Source: a virus. From it: a stretch of 64,000 bases of DNA. The position numbers and the translations under genes were made by a program. The stretch is from positions 62,001-126,000 of the IMG/VR virus record IMGVR_UViG_3300043409_001462; one strand, given 5' to 3'. Below, piece after piece: positions 46,040 through 51,711 of this stretch (positions are counted from its first letter, which is position 1; each line of letters opens with the position of its first letter). The notes under the pieces were generated by a model, which worked only from the letters and a program-made list of their open reading frames with translations, searched no databases and was not told the DNA's origin.

Positions 46040-46327
46040 ATGACTAAGACTGCTCGTGTATTGAATGCCTTTTTGAATGGTGAGAAGCTTACTGCTAAGC
46101 AGATCGCCGCACGTTTTGGTGCTGGTAATCCCCATGAGATCGTTCGTTCGCTCCGCTCTAAGGGCTATGCAATCTATCTCAATGAACATACGAATTCGAA
46201 GGGTAATACGACCAATAAGTATCGCCTCGGTGCACCTTCTCGTGCTATCGTAGCTGCTGGTATCGCTGCTCTAGGTCCAGATTCAGTAGGACCAAATGCC
46301 CGCAAAGTTGCGGTGGGTCTCGTCTAA
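46040..46327 (+). CDS. Winged-helix/HTH-like small protein
   Basis: A 95-residue protein; GGAG before ATG. VLNAFLNGEKLTAKQIAARFG, then VRSLRSKGYAIYL and TTNKYRLG, read as helix-turn-helix plus wing. Common in T4-like myoviruses as an unnamed HTH protein. With its palindromic promoter it may repress itself. A strong terminator follows. Confidence 0.75.
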   Translation: MTKTARVLNAFLNGEKLTAKQIAARFGAGNPHEIVRSLRSKGYAIYLNEHTNSKGNTTNKYRLGAPSRAIVAAGIAALGPDSVGPNARKVAVGLV

Positions 46328-46348
46328 AGGTAGGGAATCCTACTAGTG

Positions 46349-46379
46349 GGCGGGATCCGAAAGGTTCCCGCCTTTTTTT
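46349..46379 (+). terminator. Strong terminator closing the small-gene block
   Basis: GGCGGGATCC-GAAA-GGTTCCCGCC: 9 of 10 pairs around a GNRA tetraloop, followed by seven T. Confidence 0.95.
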
Positions 46380-46383
46380 ATGG

Positions 46384-46412
46384 TTGACTTCCTTCTAAAA
46401 GTCAGCTATACT
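46384..46412 (+). promoter_or_regulatory. Early promoter of the tRNA/ncRNA cluster
   Basis: TTGACT 46384-46389, TATACT 46407-46412. The 6-bp dyad TGACTT / AAGTCA spans the spacer. It directs RNA synthesis into the structured RNAs and tRNAs. Confidence 0.8.
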
Positions 46413-46469
46413 AAGTTAAGAATAAAGACTACGCTGTTTGACATTGTTGGAAGCAGAAGCAATCGAAAG

Positions 46470-46578
46470 GTTGTTTCTTCATGGATGCACTTACGGTTCG
46501 ATTCCGTAGTGGTCTGATCAACCGCCTAGTTCTAGACTAGAAAAGCTGTGGACAGGAGTGCATCTTTGAAGAAACAAC
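46470..46578 (+). ncRNA. Y-RNA-like tRNA-mimic RNA
   Basis: No ORF covers 46330-46777. This element is closed by an 11-bp helix (GTTGTTTCTTC 46470-46480 with GAAGAAACAAC 46568-46578), a small internal loop, and an 8-bp helix (GATGCACT 46484-46491 with AGTGCATC 46557-46564). Directly inside is a perfect T-arm, TACGG-TTCGATT-CCGTA (46492-46508), with the T-loop consensus, then an acceptor-like hairpin (GTGGT / ACCGC) and small hairpins including CTGTGGACAG as a D-arm candidate. The order stem, T-arm, closed acceptor, D-arm, stem is that of YrlA-type bacterial Y RNAs, where the Ro-binding stem replaces the anticodon arm. A Ro60-like gene lies 3.7 kb downstream. The fold is by eye. Confidence 0.6.
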
Positions 46579-46774
46579 TTATTAGGTGTGGTGTTATGGA
46601 AAATTGCAGTGTTCCTGCACAGCGCACAGTCCCTGGAGCCCTCTGTCCTGCAGGCACGGCATAAACTGAGTTGCAATCAAAAATTGGGGTCGCGCCCAGC
46701 AATAAGATTGCAGAGTAAAGCGAACGGTATGGCGGTCTATCCATATCCATAACATAACATCACTCCTAATAAGT
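46577..46774 (+). ncRNA. Large structured RNA of about 200 nt, unknown class
   Basis: A second stem-closed domain abuts the first. ACTTATTAGG (46577-46586) pairs with CCTAATAAGT (46765-46774), and TGTTATGGA (46592-46600) with TCCATAACA (46746-46754). Inside are ATTGCA / TGCAAT and a GC-rich arm CCTGCA / TGCAGG with further pairing. No credible ORF. It ends 3 bases before tRNA-Lys. The class is unknown to me. Confidence 0.55.
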
Positions 46775-46777
46775 ATT

Positions 46778-46854
46778 GGACTCTTAGCTCATTTGGTTAG
46801 AGCAGCGGTCTTTTAAACCGTTGGTGCTGGGTTCGAGTCCCAGAGAGTCCACCA
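46778..46854 (+). tRNA. tRNA-Lys(TTT)
   Basis: Acceptor GGACTCT / AGAGTCC, T8-A9, anticodon loop CTTTTAA on a CGGT/ACCG stem, T-loop TTCGAGT, CCA encoded. Confidence 0.95.
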
Positions 46855-46857
46855 TAA

Positions 46858-46930
46858 TTGCTTGTAGGGAGAGCCTAGTCGCTCCTGCATGTATTGGAGA
46901 GGCTTAAGCCTGGCGGTATACAGCAAGCAA
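46858..46930 (+). ncRNA. tRNA-sized structured RNA without anticodon arm
   Basis: A 73-base element between two tRNAs, closed by TTGCTTG (46858-46864) / CAAGCAA (46924-46930). Inside are AGGGAG / CTCCT and a TGTAT / ATACA arm with AGGC-TTAA-GCCT. TA follows the first stem strand as in tRNAs, but no anticodon arm, T-loop or CCA is seen. It may be a tRNA mimic or a decayed tRNA. Confidence 0.4.
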
Positions 46931-46939
46931 CTTATATAC

Positions 46940-47014
46940 TGGCGTATAGCTCAGTGGTAGAGCACTGTCCTGATAAGACAGGGGTCAATGGATCGTAACC
47001 ATTTACGCCAACCA
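46940..47014 (+). tRNA. tRNA-Ile(GAT)
   Basis: Acceptor TGGCGTA / TACGCCA, anticodon loop CTGATAA on CTGTC/GACAG. The T-loop is ATCGTAA instead of TTCRANY. CCA encoded. Confidence 0.9.
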
Positions 47015-47024
47015 AATAGAATAA

Positions 47025-47101
47025 CGGAGATTGGCTCAGTCTGGTAGAGCATTCGCTTTGGGAGCGAAGGGTCGCAAGTTCGAATCTTGCATCTCCGACC
47101 A
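47025..47101 (+). tRNA. tRNA-Pro(TGG)
   Basis: Acceptor CGGAGAT / ATCTCCG, anticodon loop TTTGGGA on TTCGC/GCGAA, T-loop TTCGAAT, CCA encoded. Confidence 0.95.
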
Positions 47102-47107
47102 AATAAC

Positions 47108-47197
47108 GGAAGAATGGCCGAGTGGTTGATGGCTCTAGTCTTGAAAACTAGCATACCTGCAAGGGTATCGTGGGTTCGAATCCTACTTCTTCCGCCA
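47108..47197 (+). tRNA. tRNA-Ser(TGA)
   Basis: Acceptor GGAAGAA / TTCTTCC, anticodon loop CTTGAAA on CTAGT/ACTAG, long class II variable arm (ATACC/GGTAT), T-loop TTCGAAT, GCCA end. Confidence 0.95.
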
Positions 47198-47211
47198 TAA
47201 ATAAAAGAATT

Positions 47212-47298
47212 GAGTAGGCTGCAGAGACGGTGGACTGCAACGGACTGTAAATCCGTCCTCTAAGAGCGTTGTGGGTTCGAATCCTACCCTACTCACCA
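47212..47298 (+). tRNA. tRNA-Tyr(GTA)
   Basis: Acceptor GAGTAGG / CCTACTC, anticodon loop CTGTAAA on ACGGA/TCCGT, class II variable arm, CCA encoded. Confidence 0.95.
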
Positions 47299-47304
47299 TA
47301 ATAT

Positions 47305-47382
47305 CCTCCGTTGGTGTAGCGGTCTAACATACCCGCCTTTCAAGCGCGGAGATCATCGGTTCAAATCCGATACGGAGGACCA
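47305..47382 (+). tRNA. tRNA-Glu(TTC), imperfect anticodon stem
   Basis: Acceptor CCTCCGT / ACGGAGG, T-loop TTCAAAT, CCA encoded. Anticodon loop CTTTCAA gives TTC, with one C-C mismatch in the CCCGC/GCGCG stem. A shifted pairing (loop TTTCAAG) would give TCA instead but has a mismatch next to the loop; Glu is preferred. Confidence 0.8.
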
Positions 47383-47388
47383 AATAAT

Positions 47389-47464
47389 GGACCATTAGCT
47401 CAGCTGGTAGAGCAGGAGACTCTTAATCTCTTTGTCGCAGGTTCGATCCCTGCATGGTTCACCA
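47389..47464 (+). tRNA. tRNA-Lys(CTT)
   Basis: Acceptor GGACCAT / ATGGTTC, anticodon loop CTCTTAA on GGAGA/TCTCT, T-loop TTCGATC, CCA encoded. Second Lys isoacceptor. Confidence 0.95.
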
Positions 47465-47470
47465 AAGTTT

Positions 47471-47546
47471 TCCGCGATAGCTCAGTTGGTAGAGCGTCTG
47501 ACTGTTAATCAGAATGTCCCTGGTTCGAGCCCAGGTCGTGGAGCCA
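47471..47546 (+). tRNA. tRNA-Asn(GTT)
   Basis: Acceptor TCCGCGA / TCGTGGA, anticodon loop CTGTTAA on TCTGA/TCAGA, T-loop TTCGAGC, GCCA end. Confidence 0.95.
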
Positions 47547-47550
47547 ATTT

Positions 47551-47625
47551 GGTCCGTTAGCTCAGCGGAAGAGCAACTCCTTTACACGGAGAAGGTCGGC
47601 AGTTCAACCCTGTCACGGACTACCA
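47551..47625 (+). tRNA. tRNA-Val(TAC)
   Basis: Acceptor GGTCCGT / ACGGACT (G-T first pair), anticodon loop TTTACAC on CTCC/GGAG, T-loop TTCAACC, CCA encoded. Confidence 0.95.
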
Positions 47626-47629
47626 TTAT

Positions 47630-47705
47630 GGGGACATAGCTCAGTTGGGAGAGCGTCTGATTTGCATTCAGAAGGTCTGCGGTTCGATCCCGCATGTCTC
47701 CACCA
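47630..47705 (+). tRNA. tRNA-Ala(TGC)
   Basis: Acceptor GGGGACA / TGTCTCC, anticodon loop TTTGCAT on TCTGA/TCAGA, T-loop TTCGATC, CCA encoded. The acceptor shows G3-T70, the classic G3-U70 identity element of tRNA-Ala. Confidence 0.95.
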
Positions 47706-47753
47706 TAGGTGATGAGTTGTAGGTAAACCTGAATGCGCTAGGGAACCTTCCTA

Positions 47754-47796
47754 ACTGTTGAGTGATGATGTCGTCACGCACTAGTTACTCAACAGT
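47754..47796 (+). ncRNA. Long hairpin between tRNA-Ala and tRNA-Thr
   Basis: ACTGTTGAGT (47754-47763) pairs with ACTCAACAGT (47787-47796), with an inner GTGATGA / TCGTCAC helix. The preceding 45 bases hold smaller hairpins (AGGT/ACCT, TAGG/CCTA). It contains CTGTTGAG, the flank seen in the array at 49663-50258. Function unknown; possibly a processing element. Confidence 0.45.
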
Positions 47797-47804
47797 CCAG
47801 TTTC

Positions 47805-47880
47805 GCCCGTATAGCTCATCTGGTAGAGCACCTGTTTTGTACTCAGGAGGCGGTGGGTTCGAGTCCTGCTGCGGGCACCA
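47805..47880 (+). tRNA. tRNA-Thr(TGT)
   Basis: Acceptor GCCCGTA / TGCGGGC, anticodon loop TTTGTAC on CCTGT/TCAGG, T-loop TTCGAGT, CCA encoded. Confidence 0.95.
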
Positions 47881-47886
47881 TTCTAT

Positions 47887-47961
47887 CGCGGGGTGGAGAA
47901 GTAGAATCTCGTTTGGCTCATACCCAAAAGACCGTCTGTGCAATTCAGACCTCCGCAACCA
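47887..47961 (+). tRNA. Initiator tRNA-fMet(CAT)
   Basis: Acceptor CGCGGGG / CTCCGCA leaves the C1-A72 mismatch that marks bacterial initiators. Anticodon loop CTCATAC on TTTGG/CCAAA. The T-loop is TGCAATT, unusual. The anticodon stem lacks the three consecutive G-C pairs usual in initiators. CCA encoded. Confidence 0.9.
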
Positions 47962-47964
47962 ATT

Positions 47965-48039
47965 GCTCTCGTACGCATCTGGTGAGGCGACCCCTCTGTC
48001 TAAGGGGCGAGGAGGGTTCGATTCCCTTCGAGAGCGCCA
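47965..48039 (+). tRNA. tRNA-Asp(GTC)
   Basis: Acceptor GCTCTCG / CGAGAGC, anticodon loop CTGTCTA on CCCCT/AGGGG, discriminator G, T-loop TTCGATT, CCA encoded. Confidence 0.95.
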
Positions 48040-48056
48040 CTTAATAAGGCTGTATT

Positions 48057-48662
48057 ATGCAAAATGAAGTGATAAGTCTTTTCCCAACAGCTGTTATGAA
48101 GTCTACATTGGACAGAAAACTTTCAAGAAAAGAAGTTAATTTTGTAAAGAAGAATTTTAAAAATATTAGAAGCAATTTGCAAAACAGTACTAGTTGTGAT
48201 AATTATATTTTAGAAAACCAAGAATTTGTTTCTTTGAAAGAGTTTATTGAAACACAGTTAGATGTATATTACAGAAAAGTATTAAATGTTGATACAAGCT
48301 CAAAGATCTACATTACACAATCATGGTTGAATTATTCTAAGCCAGGTGAATCACATCATCCACATACACATACTAATAGTTTTTTGAGTGGCGTATTCTA
48401 CATTAGCACAAATGAAAATGATAGAATTTTCTTTAGAAAACAAAAAGAATTTATACATATACCACCAACTGTTTGTAATGTTTGGAATTCTGATTTGTGG
48501 GCATTGTCAGCTGTAGAAGGATATCTTTATATTTTTCCTTCAAACCTTGAGCATTATGTGGAAAAAATAACAGGTAGTAAAACAAGAATTAGTTTGAGTT
48601 TCAATTCATTCATATCTGGAAAAATTGGAGCTCCTGATTTCTTATCAGAATTAAAGATATAA
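48057..48662 (+). CDS. 2OG-Fe(II) oxygenase-like protein
   Basis: A 201-residue protein inside the tRNA cluster; AAGG before ATG. QSWLNYSKPGESHHPHTHTN (H103/H105 region), then FLSGVFYI, LYIFPSNLEHYVE and RISLSFN, match the short phage 2OG oxygenase family often found in cyanophages. The histidine pair and the later EHYVE histidine would bind iron. Substrate unknown; tRNA, protein or nucleotide are all possible. Confidence 0.75.
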   Translation: MQNEVISLFPTAVMKSTLDRKLSRKEVNFVKKNFKNIRSNLQNSTSCDNYILENQEFVSLKEFIETQLDVYYRKVLNVDTSSKIYITQSWLNYSKPGESHHPHTHTNSFLSGVFYISTNENDRIFFRKQKEFIHIPPTVCNVWNSDLWALSAVEGYLYIFPSNLEHYVEKITGSKTRISLSFNSFISGKIGAPDFLSELKI

Positions 48663-48663
48663 T

Positions 48664-48738
48664 TGGGGATTAGTTAAATTGGTATAACGGAGGATTCTGA
48701 CTCCTTTGTTCGAGGTTCGAGTCCTTGATCCCCAGCCA
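48664..48738 (+). tRNA. tRNA-Gln(CTG)
   Basis: Acceptor TGGGGAT / ATCCCCA, anticodon loop TTCTGAC on GAGGA/TCCTT, T-loop TTCGAGT, GCCA end. Starts one base after the oxygenase stop. Confidence 0.93.
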
Positions 48739-48741
48739 ATT

Positions 48742-48816
48742 GGTGCCTGAGTAGGACGGTAATGCGCAGGTCTGCAAAACCTTGAGAACCCAGTTCAACT
48801 CTGGGAGGCACCTCCA
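48742..48816 (+). tRNA. tRNA-Cys(GCA)
   Basis: Acceptor GGTGCCT / AGGCACC with U73 (Cys identity), anticodon loop CTGCAAA on CAGGT/ACCTT, CCA encoded. Confidence 0.95.
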
Positions 48817-48824
48817 AATTTTGT

Positions 48825-48899
48825 GCGGGTATAGCTCAGTGGTAGAGCACTTCGTTGCCAACGAAGATGTCGTCGGTTCGACCCCGATTGCCCGCTCCA
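48825..48899 (+). tRNA. tRNA-Gly(GCC)
   Basis: Acceptor GCGGGTA / TGCCCGC with U73, anticodon loop TTGCCAA on CTTCG/CGAAG, CCA encoded and directly abutting the next tRNA. Confidence 0.95.
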
Positions 48900-48976
48900 G
48901 TTCCGATAGCTCAACTGAATAGAGCAACGGTCTACGAAACCGTAGGTTGAGGGTTTGAGTCCTTCTCGGAACACCA
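48900..48976 (+). tRNA. tRNA-Arg(ACG)
   Basis: Acceptor GTTCCGA / TCGGAAC, anticodon loop CTACGAA on ACGGT/ACCGT; A34 would need host TadA to give inosine. CCA encoded. Confidence 0.95.
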
Positions 48977-48994
48977 TTCATAGAAAGGTATATA

Positions 48995-49591
48995 ATGATT
49001 AGCAAACATTTATTGAATGAATTGAATTATATTGTAATTGATAGTGGTGTAAAGATGGAAGGTAATTTGTTTTACTACCATCAGACGACACCATCTGATA
49101 ATCTTTACGAACCTTTCGAAAAGAAACGTCAGAACCTACAGCTATTGGCTAAGAAGTTTGATAACATTATGGAGATCGGTTTCAATGCTGGCCATAGTGC
49201 TGCTTTGATGCTCGAAGCCAATCCTAATCTGTTCTTGGTTAGCATCGATATTGGTGAACATAGCTATGTTTCTTCATGCGGAAAGGCTATTCAATCTGCT
49301 TTCCCTGGAAGGCACCAGCTTATCATCAAGGATTCGAAGCTTATCACTCAGAAAGAAATTAGCTTCGCTCAAGCTGTCATCGTTGATGGTGGTCATGAAT
49401 TTGATGATTGCTCTGCAGACTTGGAGTTGTGTAAAACGTACTGCGCGCCAGGAACAGTTATCGTTATCGACGATATTGATTTGAATGGAGTGCAGCTTGC
49501 GTATAGGCATCACTCTAGAAGTTTGTCAGTATGGAAAGATATTGAAACAATATATAACCAAGCTTTCTTCACATTAAACTCGCCCGAGTAG
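48995..49591 (+). CDS. Class I SAM methyltransferase ending inside a tRNA
   Basis: A 198-residue protein; AAAGGT before ATG. IMEIGFNAGHSAALML is motif I, SIDIG the acidic strand 2, QAVIVDGGHEFDDCSADLEL and VIVIDDID the later strands, as in the Methyltransf_24 family. Its last three codons and stop (SPE, TAG) lie in the first 10 bases of tRNA-Leu, so RNase P cutting would remove the stop. Target unknown; an RNA or small molecule is possible given the surroundings. Confidence 0.8.
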   Translation: MISKHLLNELNYIVIDSGVKMEGNLFYYHQTTPSDNLYEPFEKKRQNLQLLAKKFDNIMEIGFNAGHSAALMLEANPNLFLVSIDIGEHSYVSSCGKAIQSAFPGRHQLIIKDSKLITQKEISFAQAVIVDGGHEFDDCSADLELCKTYCAPGTVIVIDDIDLNGVQLAYRHHSRSLSVWKDIETIYNQAFFTLNSPE

Positions 49592-49658
49592 TCCAATTGG
49601 CAGAGGCGCTGGTCTTAGAAACCAGATGTTGGGGGTTCAAATCCCTCCTCGGGCACCA
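49582..49658 (+). tRNA. tRNA-Leu(TAG), short variable loop
   Basis: Acceptor GCCCGAG / CTCGGGC, anticodon loop CTTAGAA on CTGGT/ACCAG, T-loop TTCAAAT, CCA encoded. The variable loop is only 5 bases (ATGTT), whereas bacterial tRNA-Leu normally has a long arm. Overlaps the upstream CDS by 10 bases. Confidence 0.9.
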
Positions 49659-49662
49659 TTTT

Positions 49663-49774
49663 AGGTTGTGTTCAGCATACAATGGATGAACCAGTCGGTC
49701 GGGTGTTCGAGTCACCCCAGGAGCTCCTTGCTTCTGTAGCTCAGTGGTAGAGCAACTGCCAAAAAGTACAACCT
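49663..49774 (+). ncRNA. Array module 0: circularly permuted tRNA-like RNA
   Basis: Closed by AGGTTGT (49663-49669) / ACAACCT (49768-49774), flanked by TTTTAG-like and CTGTTGA. After the first strand comes GTTCAGCATACA, then CCAGT, a T-arm GGGTG-TTCGAGT-CACCC, an acceptor hairpin CAGGAGC-TCCTT-GCTTCTG (7 bp, 5-base loop), T-A, a perfect D-arm GCTCAGTGGTAGAGC, and ACTG pairing back to CAGT. All tRNA parts except the anticodon loop are present, but in permuted order with the acceptor closed. At first sight it looks like two broken tRNA halves. It lies before the promoter of the following modules. Confidence 0.65.
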
Positions 49775-49788
49775 GTTGAAAATAGTGC

Positions 49789-49817
49789 TTGACTTATCCG
49801 TAGATAAAGCGTATTAT
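49789..49817 (+). promoter_or_regulatory. Early promoter of RNA array and Ro-like gene
   Basis: TTGACT 49789-49794 and TATTAT 49812-49817; TTATC / GATAA dyad in the spacer. Transcription would begin near 49824, at the first TTGAGTTTGAG flank. Confidence 0.75.
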
Positions 49818-49834
49818 ATGTGTATTGAGTTTGA

Positions 49835-49967
49835 GATTGACCGTTCAGCAAACAGCTTTTGATCAAGCTAGTAGCCCCTGGGCTACGTATAGACTGGCTT
49901 TATACCTGGTCTCCAGTGGTTGTTTCTTCGGGCGTCCACTATAAAAAAATGAAATAAGAAGTCAATC
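49835..49967 (+). ncRNA. Array module 1
   Basis: 133 bases closed by GATTGAC (49835-49841) / GTCAATC (49961-49967), with the shared CGTTCAGCAAACA motif after the first strand. Inside are AGCTT/AAGCT, GTAGCC-CCTG-GGCTAC, GTATA/TATAC and AGTGG/CCACT helices. No T-arm is evident. First module after the promoter. Confidence 0.5.
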
Positions 49968-49979
49968 TGTTGAGTTTTA

Positions 49980-50066
49980 GGAAGCATTCGGCAAACAATT
50001 ATTGATTGGTTCAACTCCAATACCAGCGGTTCACGCTAGTACGCCTCGTGTGGGGCAACTGCTTCC
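49980..50066 (+). ncRNA. Array module 2: circularly permuted tRNA-like RNA
   Basis: 87 bases closed by GGAAGCA (49980-49986) / TGCTTCC (50060-50066). The shared TTCGGCAAACA motif is followed by a T-arm ATTGG-TTCAACT-CCAAT with consensus T-loop, an acceptor-like hairpin ACCAGCG-GTTCA-CGCTAGT (6 of 7 pairs, 5-base loop), A-C, and a D-arm-like GCCT/GGGC. Same order and same 5-base acceptor loop as module 0. Confidence 0.6.
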
Positions 50067-50077
50067 TGTTGAGTTCT

Positions 50078-50135
50078 AGGATTGTTACAGCATAAATGCA
50101 CTTGATTTGTAATCAAACCCGCAAAGGGCAATCCT
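50078..50135 (+). ncRNA. Array module 3, short
   Basis: 58 bases closed by AGGATTG / CAATCCT, with TTACAGCATAAA, then TTGA-TTTGTAA-TCAA, which looks like an anticodon arm (loop U-U-UGU-A-A), ACC and a CCC/GGG hairpin. Confidence 0.5.
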
Positions 50136-50146
50136 GTTGAGTTTTA

Positions 50147-50196
50147 GGGTCAGTTCCGCATCTAAAATGATTGCATATATCAAACCAAGATGACCC
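50147..50196 (+). ncRNA. Array module 4, short
   Basis: 50 bases closed by GGGTCA / TGACCC, with GTTCCGCATC, a TGAT-TGCATAT-ATCA hairpin and AACC before the closing strand. Confidence 0.5.
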
Positions 50197-50207
50197 TGTT
50201 GAGTTTA

Positions 50208-50258
50208 GATTCAGTTCCGCAACCAATCAAATCGACTTGAAATCGACCAAAGTGAATC
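50208..50258 (+). ncRNA. Array module 5, short, next to Ro-like gene
   Basis: 51 bases closed by GATTCA / TGAATC, with GTTCCGCAACC, a TCGA-CTTGAAA-TCGA hairpin (same loop as tRNA-Ser(TGA)) and ACC. Ends 22 bases before the Ro-like ATG. Confidence 0.5.
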
Positions 50259-50280
50259 TGTCGTAAAATGGAGAAGTGAA

Positions 50281-51711
50281 ATGAATACCTTTGTAAATGC
50301 CGTTGTTAATCAGGAAGCTCGTACCGAAAATGGTATGAAGGCTCGCCAGTCTACTGCTAATGCATTGACTGATCTGTTCTTCAAGATCGGTGCTATGCGT
50401 GGTCAGAATGTAATTCCTGCTTGGACTGCTGCTCGTGCTCATGATACTTTGCTTGCATCTCGTATCGCTCTTTGGGCACGTGATGTTCGTGGTGGTGCTG
50501 GTGAACGTAAAATCTTCCGTGACATTTTAGTTGATCTTGCTTCAGCTGATCCTCATCGTGGTGTGGCTCTTGGTCGTAAGATTCCAGAGCTTGGTCGTTG
50601 GGATGACTTCCTTGTGTTCGTTGGTACCCCTCTTGAGGAGTATGCGTTCGAAACTATCCGCGAAGCTCTCGAAGCTGGTAATGGTCTCTGTGCAAAGTGG
50701 ATGCCTCGTCAAGGTGAAACAGCTGTAAAGCTTCGTAAGTACCTTGGTTGGACTCCTAAGTTCTACCGAAAGCGTCTGGTTGAATTGACCAAGGTTGTCG
50801 AAACTCAGATGTGCGCTAAGGACTGGGATAACATCAACTTCAACCATGTTCCTTCGGTTGCTTCTTCTCGTTACAAGAAGGCATTCGCTCGTCATACTGA
50901 CAAGTACAAGGAATGGACTGCGGCTCTTGTTTCTACTGATCCAGAGGTGGCTAAGTCTGTTAAGGTCAATGCTGGTGCGGTTTATCCTTACGATGTGTTG
51001 AAGGGTGTGATTAATCATTATGGGCGTTATGATCAATCTAACTTGAATCATATCCTTGCTCAGTGGGAAGCTTTGCCTAACTTCGTTGGTAATGCTAACA
51101 TTCTTCCGCTTGTTGACGTTTCTGGTTCAATGACTTCGAAGGCTGGTGGTTATCAGTCAAAGTCAGAAGTAACCTGCCTTGATGTTGCAGTTTCTCTTGG
51201 TCTGTATCTCGCAGACAAAAACAAGGGTAAGTTCAAGGATACTTTCTTGACCTTCTCTAGCGATCCTCAGCTGCTTCATCTTCGCGGTAACATCCTCGAT
51301 AAGGTAAAGCAGATGGTATCTTCAAAGTGGGAAATGAACACCAATTTGCATCGTGCGTTGGATAAGATCCTTCGCACCGCGATTGAAGGTAACGTTCCTC
51401 AGTCAGAAATGCCAGGTGCATTGTTGATCCTTTCTGATATGCAGTTTGATTCTTGCACTCGTCACGATGACTCTGCTATGGAAATGATTAAGCGTAAGTA
51501 TGTTGATGCTGGTTACAATGTACCTAACATTGTGTTCTGGAATCTCAATGCTCACGACAATGTTCCTGTCAAGTATGACACTCGTGGTGCTGCTCTTGTT
51601 TCTGGTTTCTCACCTTCTATCGTTAAGGCTGTTCTGCAGGCTGAGATGGATAACTTTACGCCAGAAGCTATCATGATGCAAACCATTATGAACCCACGAT
51701 ATGACTACTAA
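50281..51711 (+). CDS. Ro60/TROVE-like RNA-binding protein with vWA domain (DUF2828-like)
   Basis: A 476-residue protein; GGAG before ATG. The N-terminal helical part has WARDVRGGAGERKIF (65-79), LGRKIPELGRWDD and the VPSVASSRYKKAFARH segment of DUF2828 proteins. The C-terminal vWA domain has the MIDAS motif DVSGS (279-283) and later LILSDMQFD. The architecture is that of Ro60/Rsr: a ring of helical repeats closed by vWA that binds misfolded RNA and Y RNA. The gene is led by an array of tRNA-mimic RNA modules from one promoter, supporting an Ro-Y RNA particle. Role in RNA quality control or tRNA maturation is inference. Confidence 0.78.
   Translation: MNTFVNAVVNQEARTENGMKARQSTANALTDLFFKIGAMRGQNVIPAWTAARAHDTLLASRIALWARDVRGGAGERKIFRDILVDLASADPHRGVALGRKIPELGRWDDFLVFVGTPLEEYAFETIREALEAGNGLCAKWMPRQGETAVKLRKYLGWTPKFYRKRLVELTKVVETQMCAKDWDNINFNHVPSVASSRYKKAFARHTDKYKEWTAALVSTDPEVAKSVKVNAGAVYPYDVLKGVINHYGRYDQSNLNHILAQWEALPNFVGNANILPLVDVSGSMTSKAGGYQSKSEVTCLDVAVSLGLYLADKNKGKFKDTFLTFSSDPQLLHLRGNILDKVKQMVSSKWEMNTNLHRALDKILRTAIEGNVPQSEMPGALLILSDMQFDSCTRHDDSAMEMIKRKYVDAGYNVPNIVFWNLNAHDNVPVKYDTRGAALVSGFSPSIVKAVLQAEMDNFTPEAIMMQTIMNPRYDY

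Larger units (their letters stand above)
49823..50208 (+). repeat. Five direct repeats of TTGAGTTTTAG flanking RNA modules
   Basis: Copies at 49823-49835 (TATTGAGTTTGAG), 49967-49980, 50066-50079, 50134-50147 and 50196-50208, consensus CTGTTGAGTTTTAG. The first CT and last AG pair as the ends of adjoining stems, so the unpaired linker is about GTTGAGTTTT. Too short and too irregularly spaced for CRISPR. Confidence 0.75.

Noticed and set aside
47305-47382. Suppressor or Trp-type tRNA with anticodon TCA
   Set aside because: That reading puts a C-C mismatch next to the loop; the Glu(TTC) loop CTTTCAA is canonical and fits better.
47762-48067. Plus-strand ORF of 101 residues across tRNA-Thr, fMet and Asp
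   Set aside because: Its codons are tRNA and spacer sequence; the frame is open by chance.
48670-49005. Minus-strand ORF of 111 residues over the tRNA genes
   Set aside because: It covers four clear tRNA genes on the + strand, and its motifs are tRNA sequence read backwards; no ribosome site.
49663-49774. Reading module 0 as two broken tRNA halves
   Set aside because: The 3'-type half precedes the 5'-type half with a perfect 7-bp acceptor match between them and a closing stem outside, so a permuted mimic explains it better than decay; decay is not fully excluded.
49823-50208. CRISPR-like array suggested by spaced direct repeats
   Set aside because: Repeats are about 13 bases, intervals vary from 50 to 133 bases, and each interval folds on its own with pairing ends. 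No cas gene is nearby.
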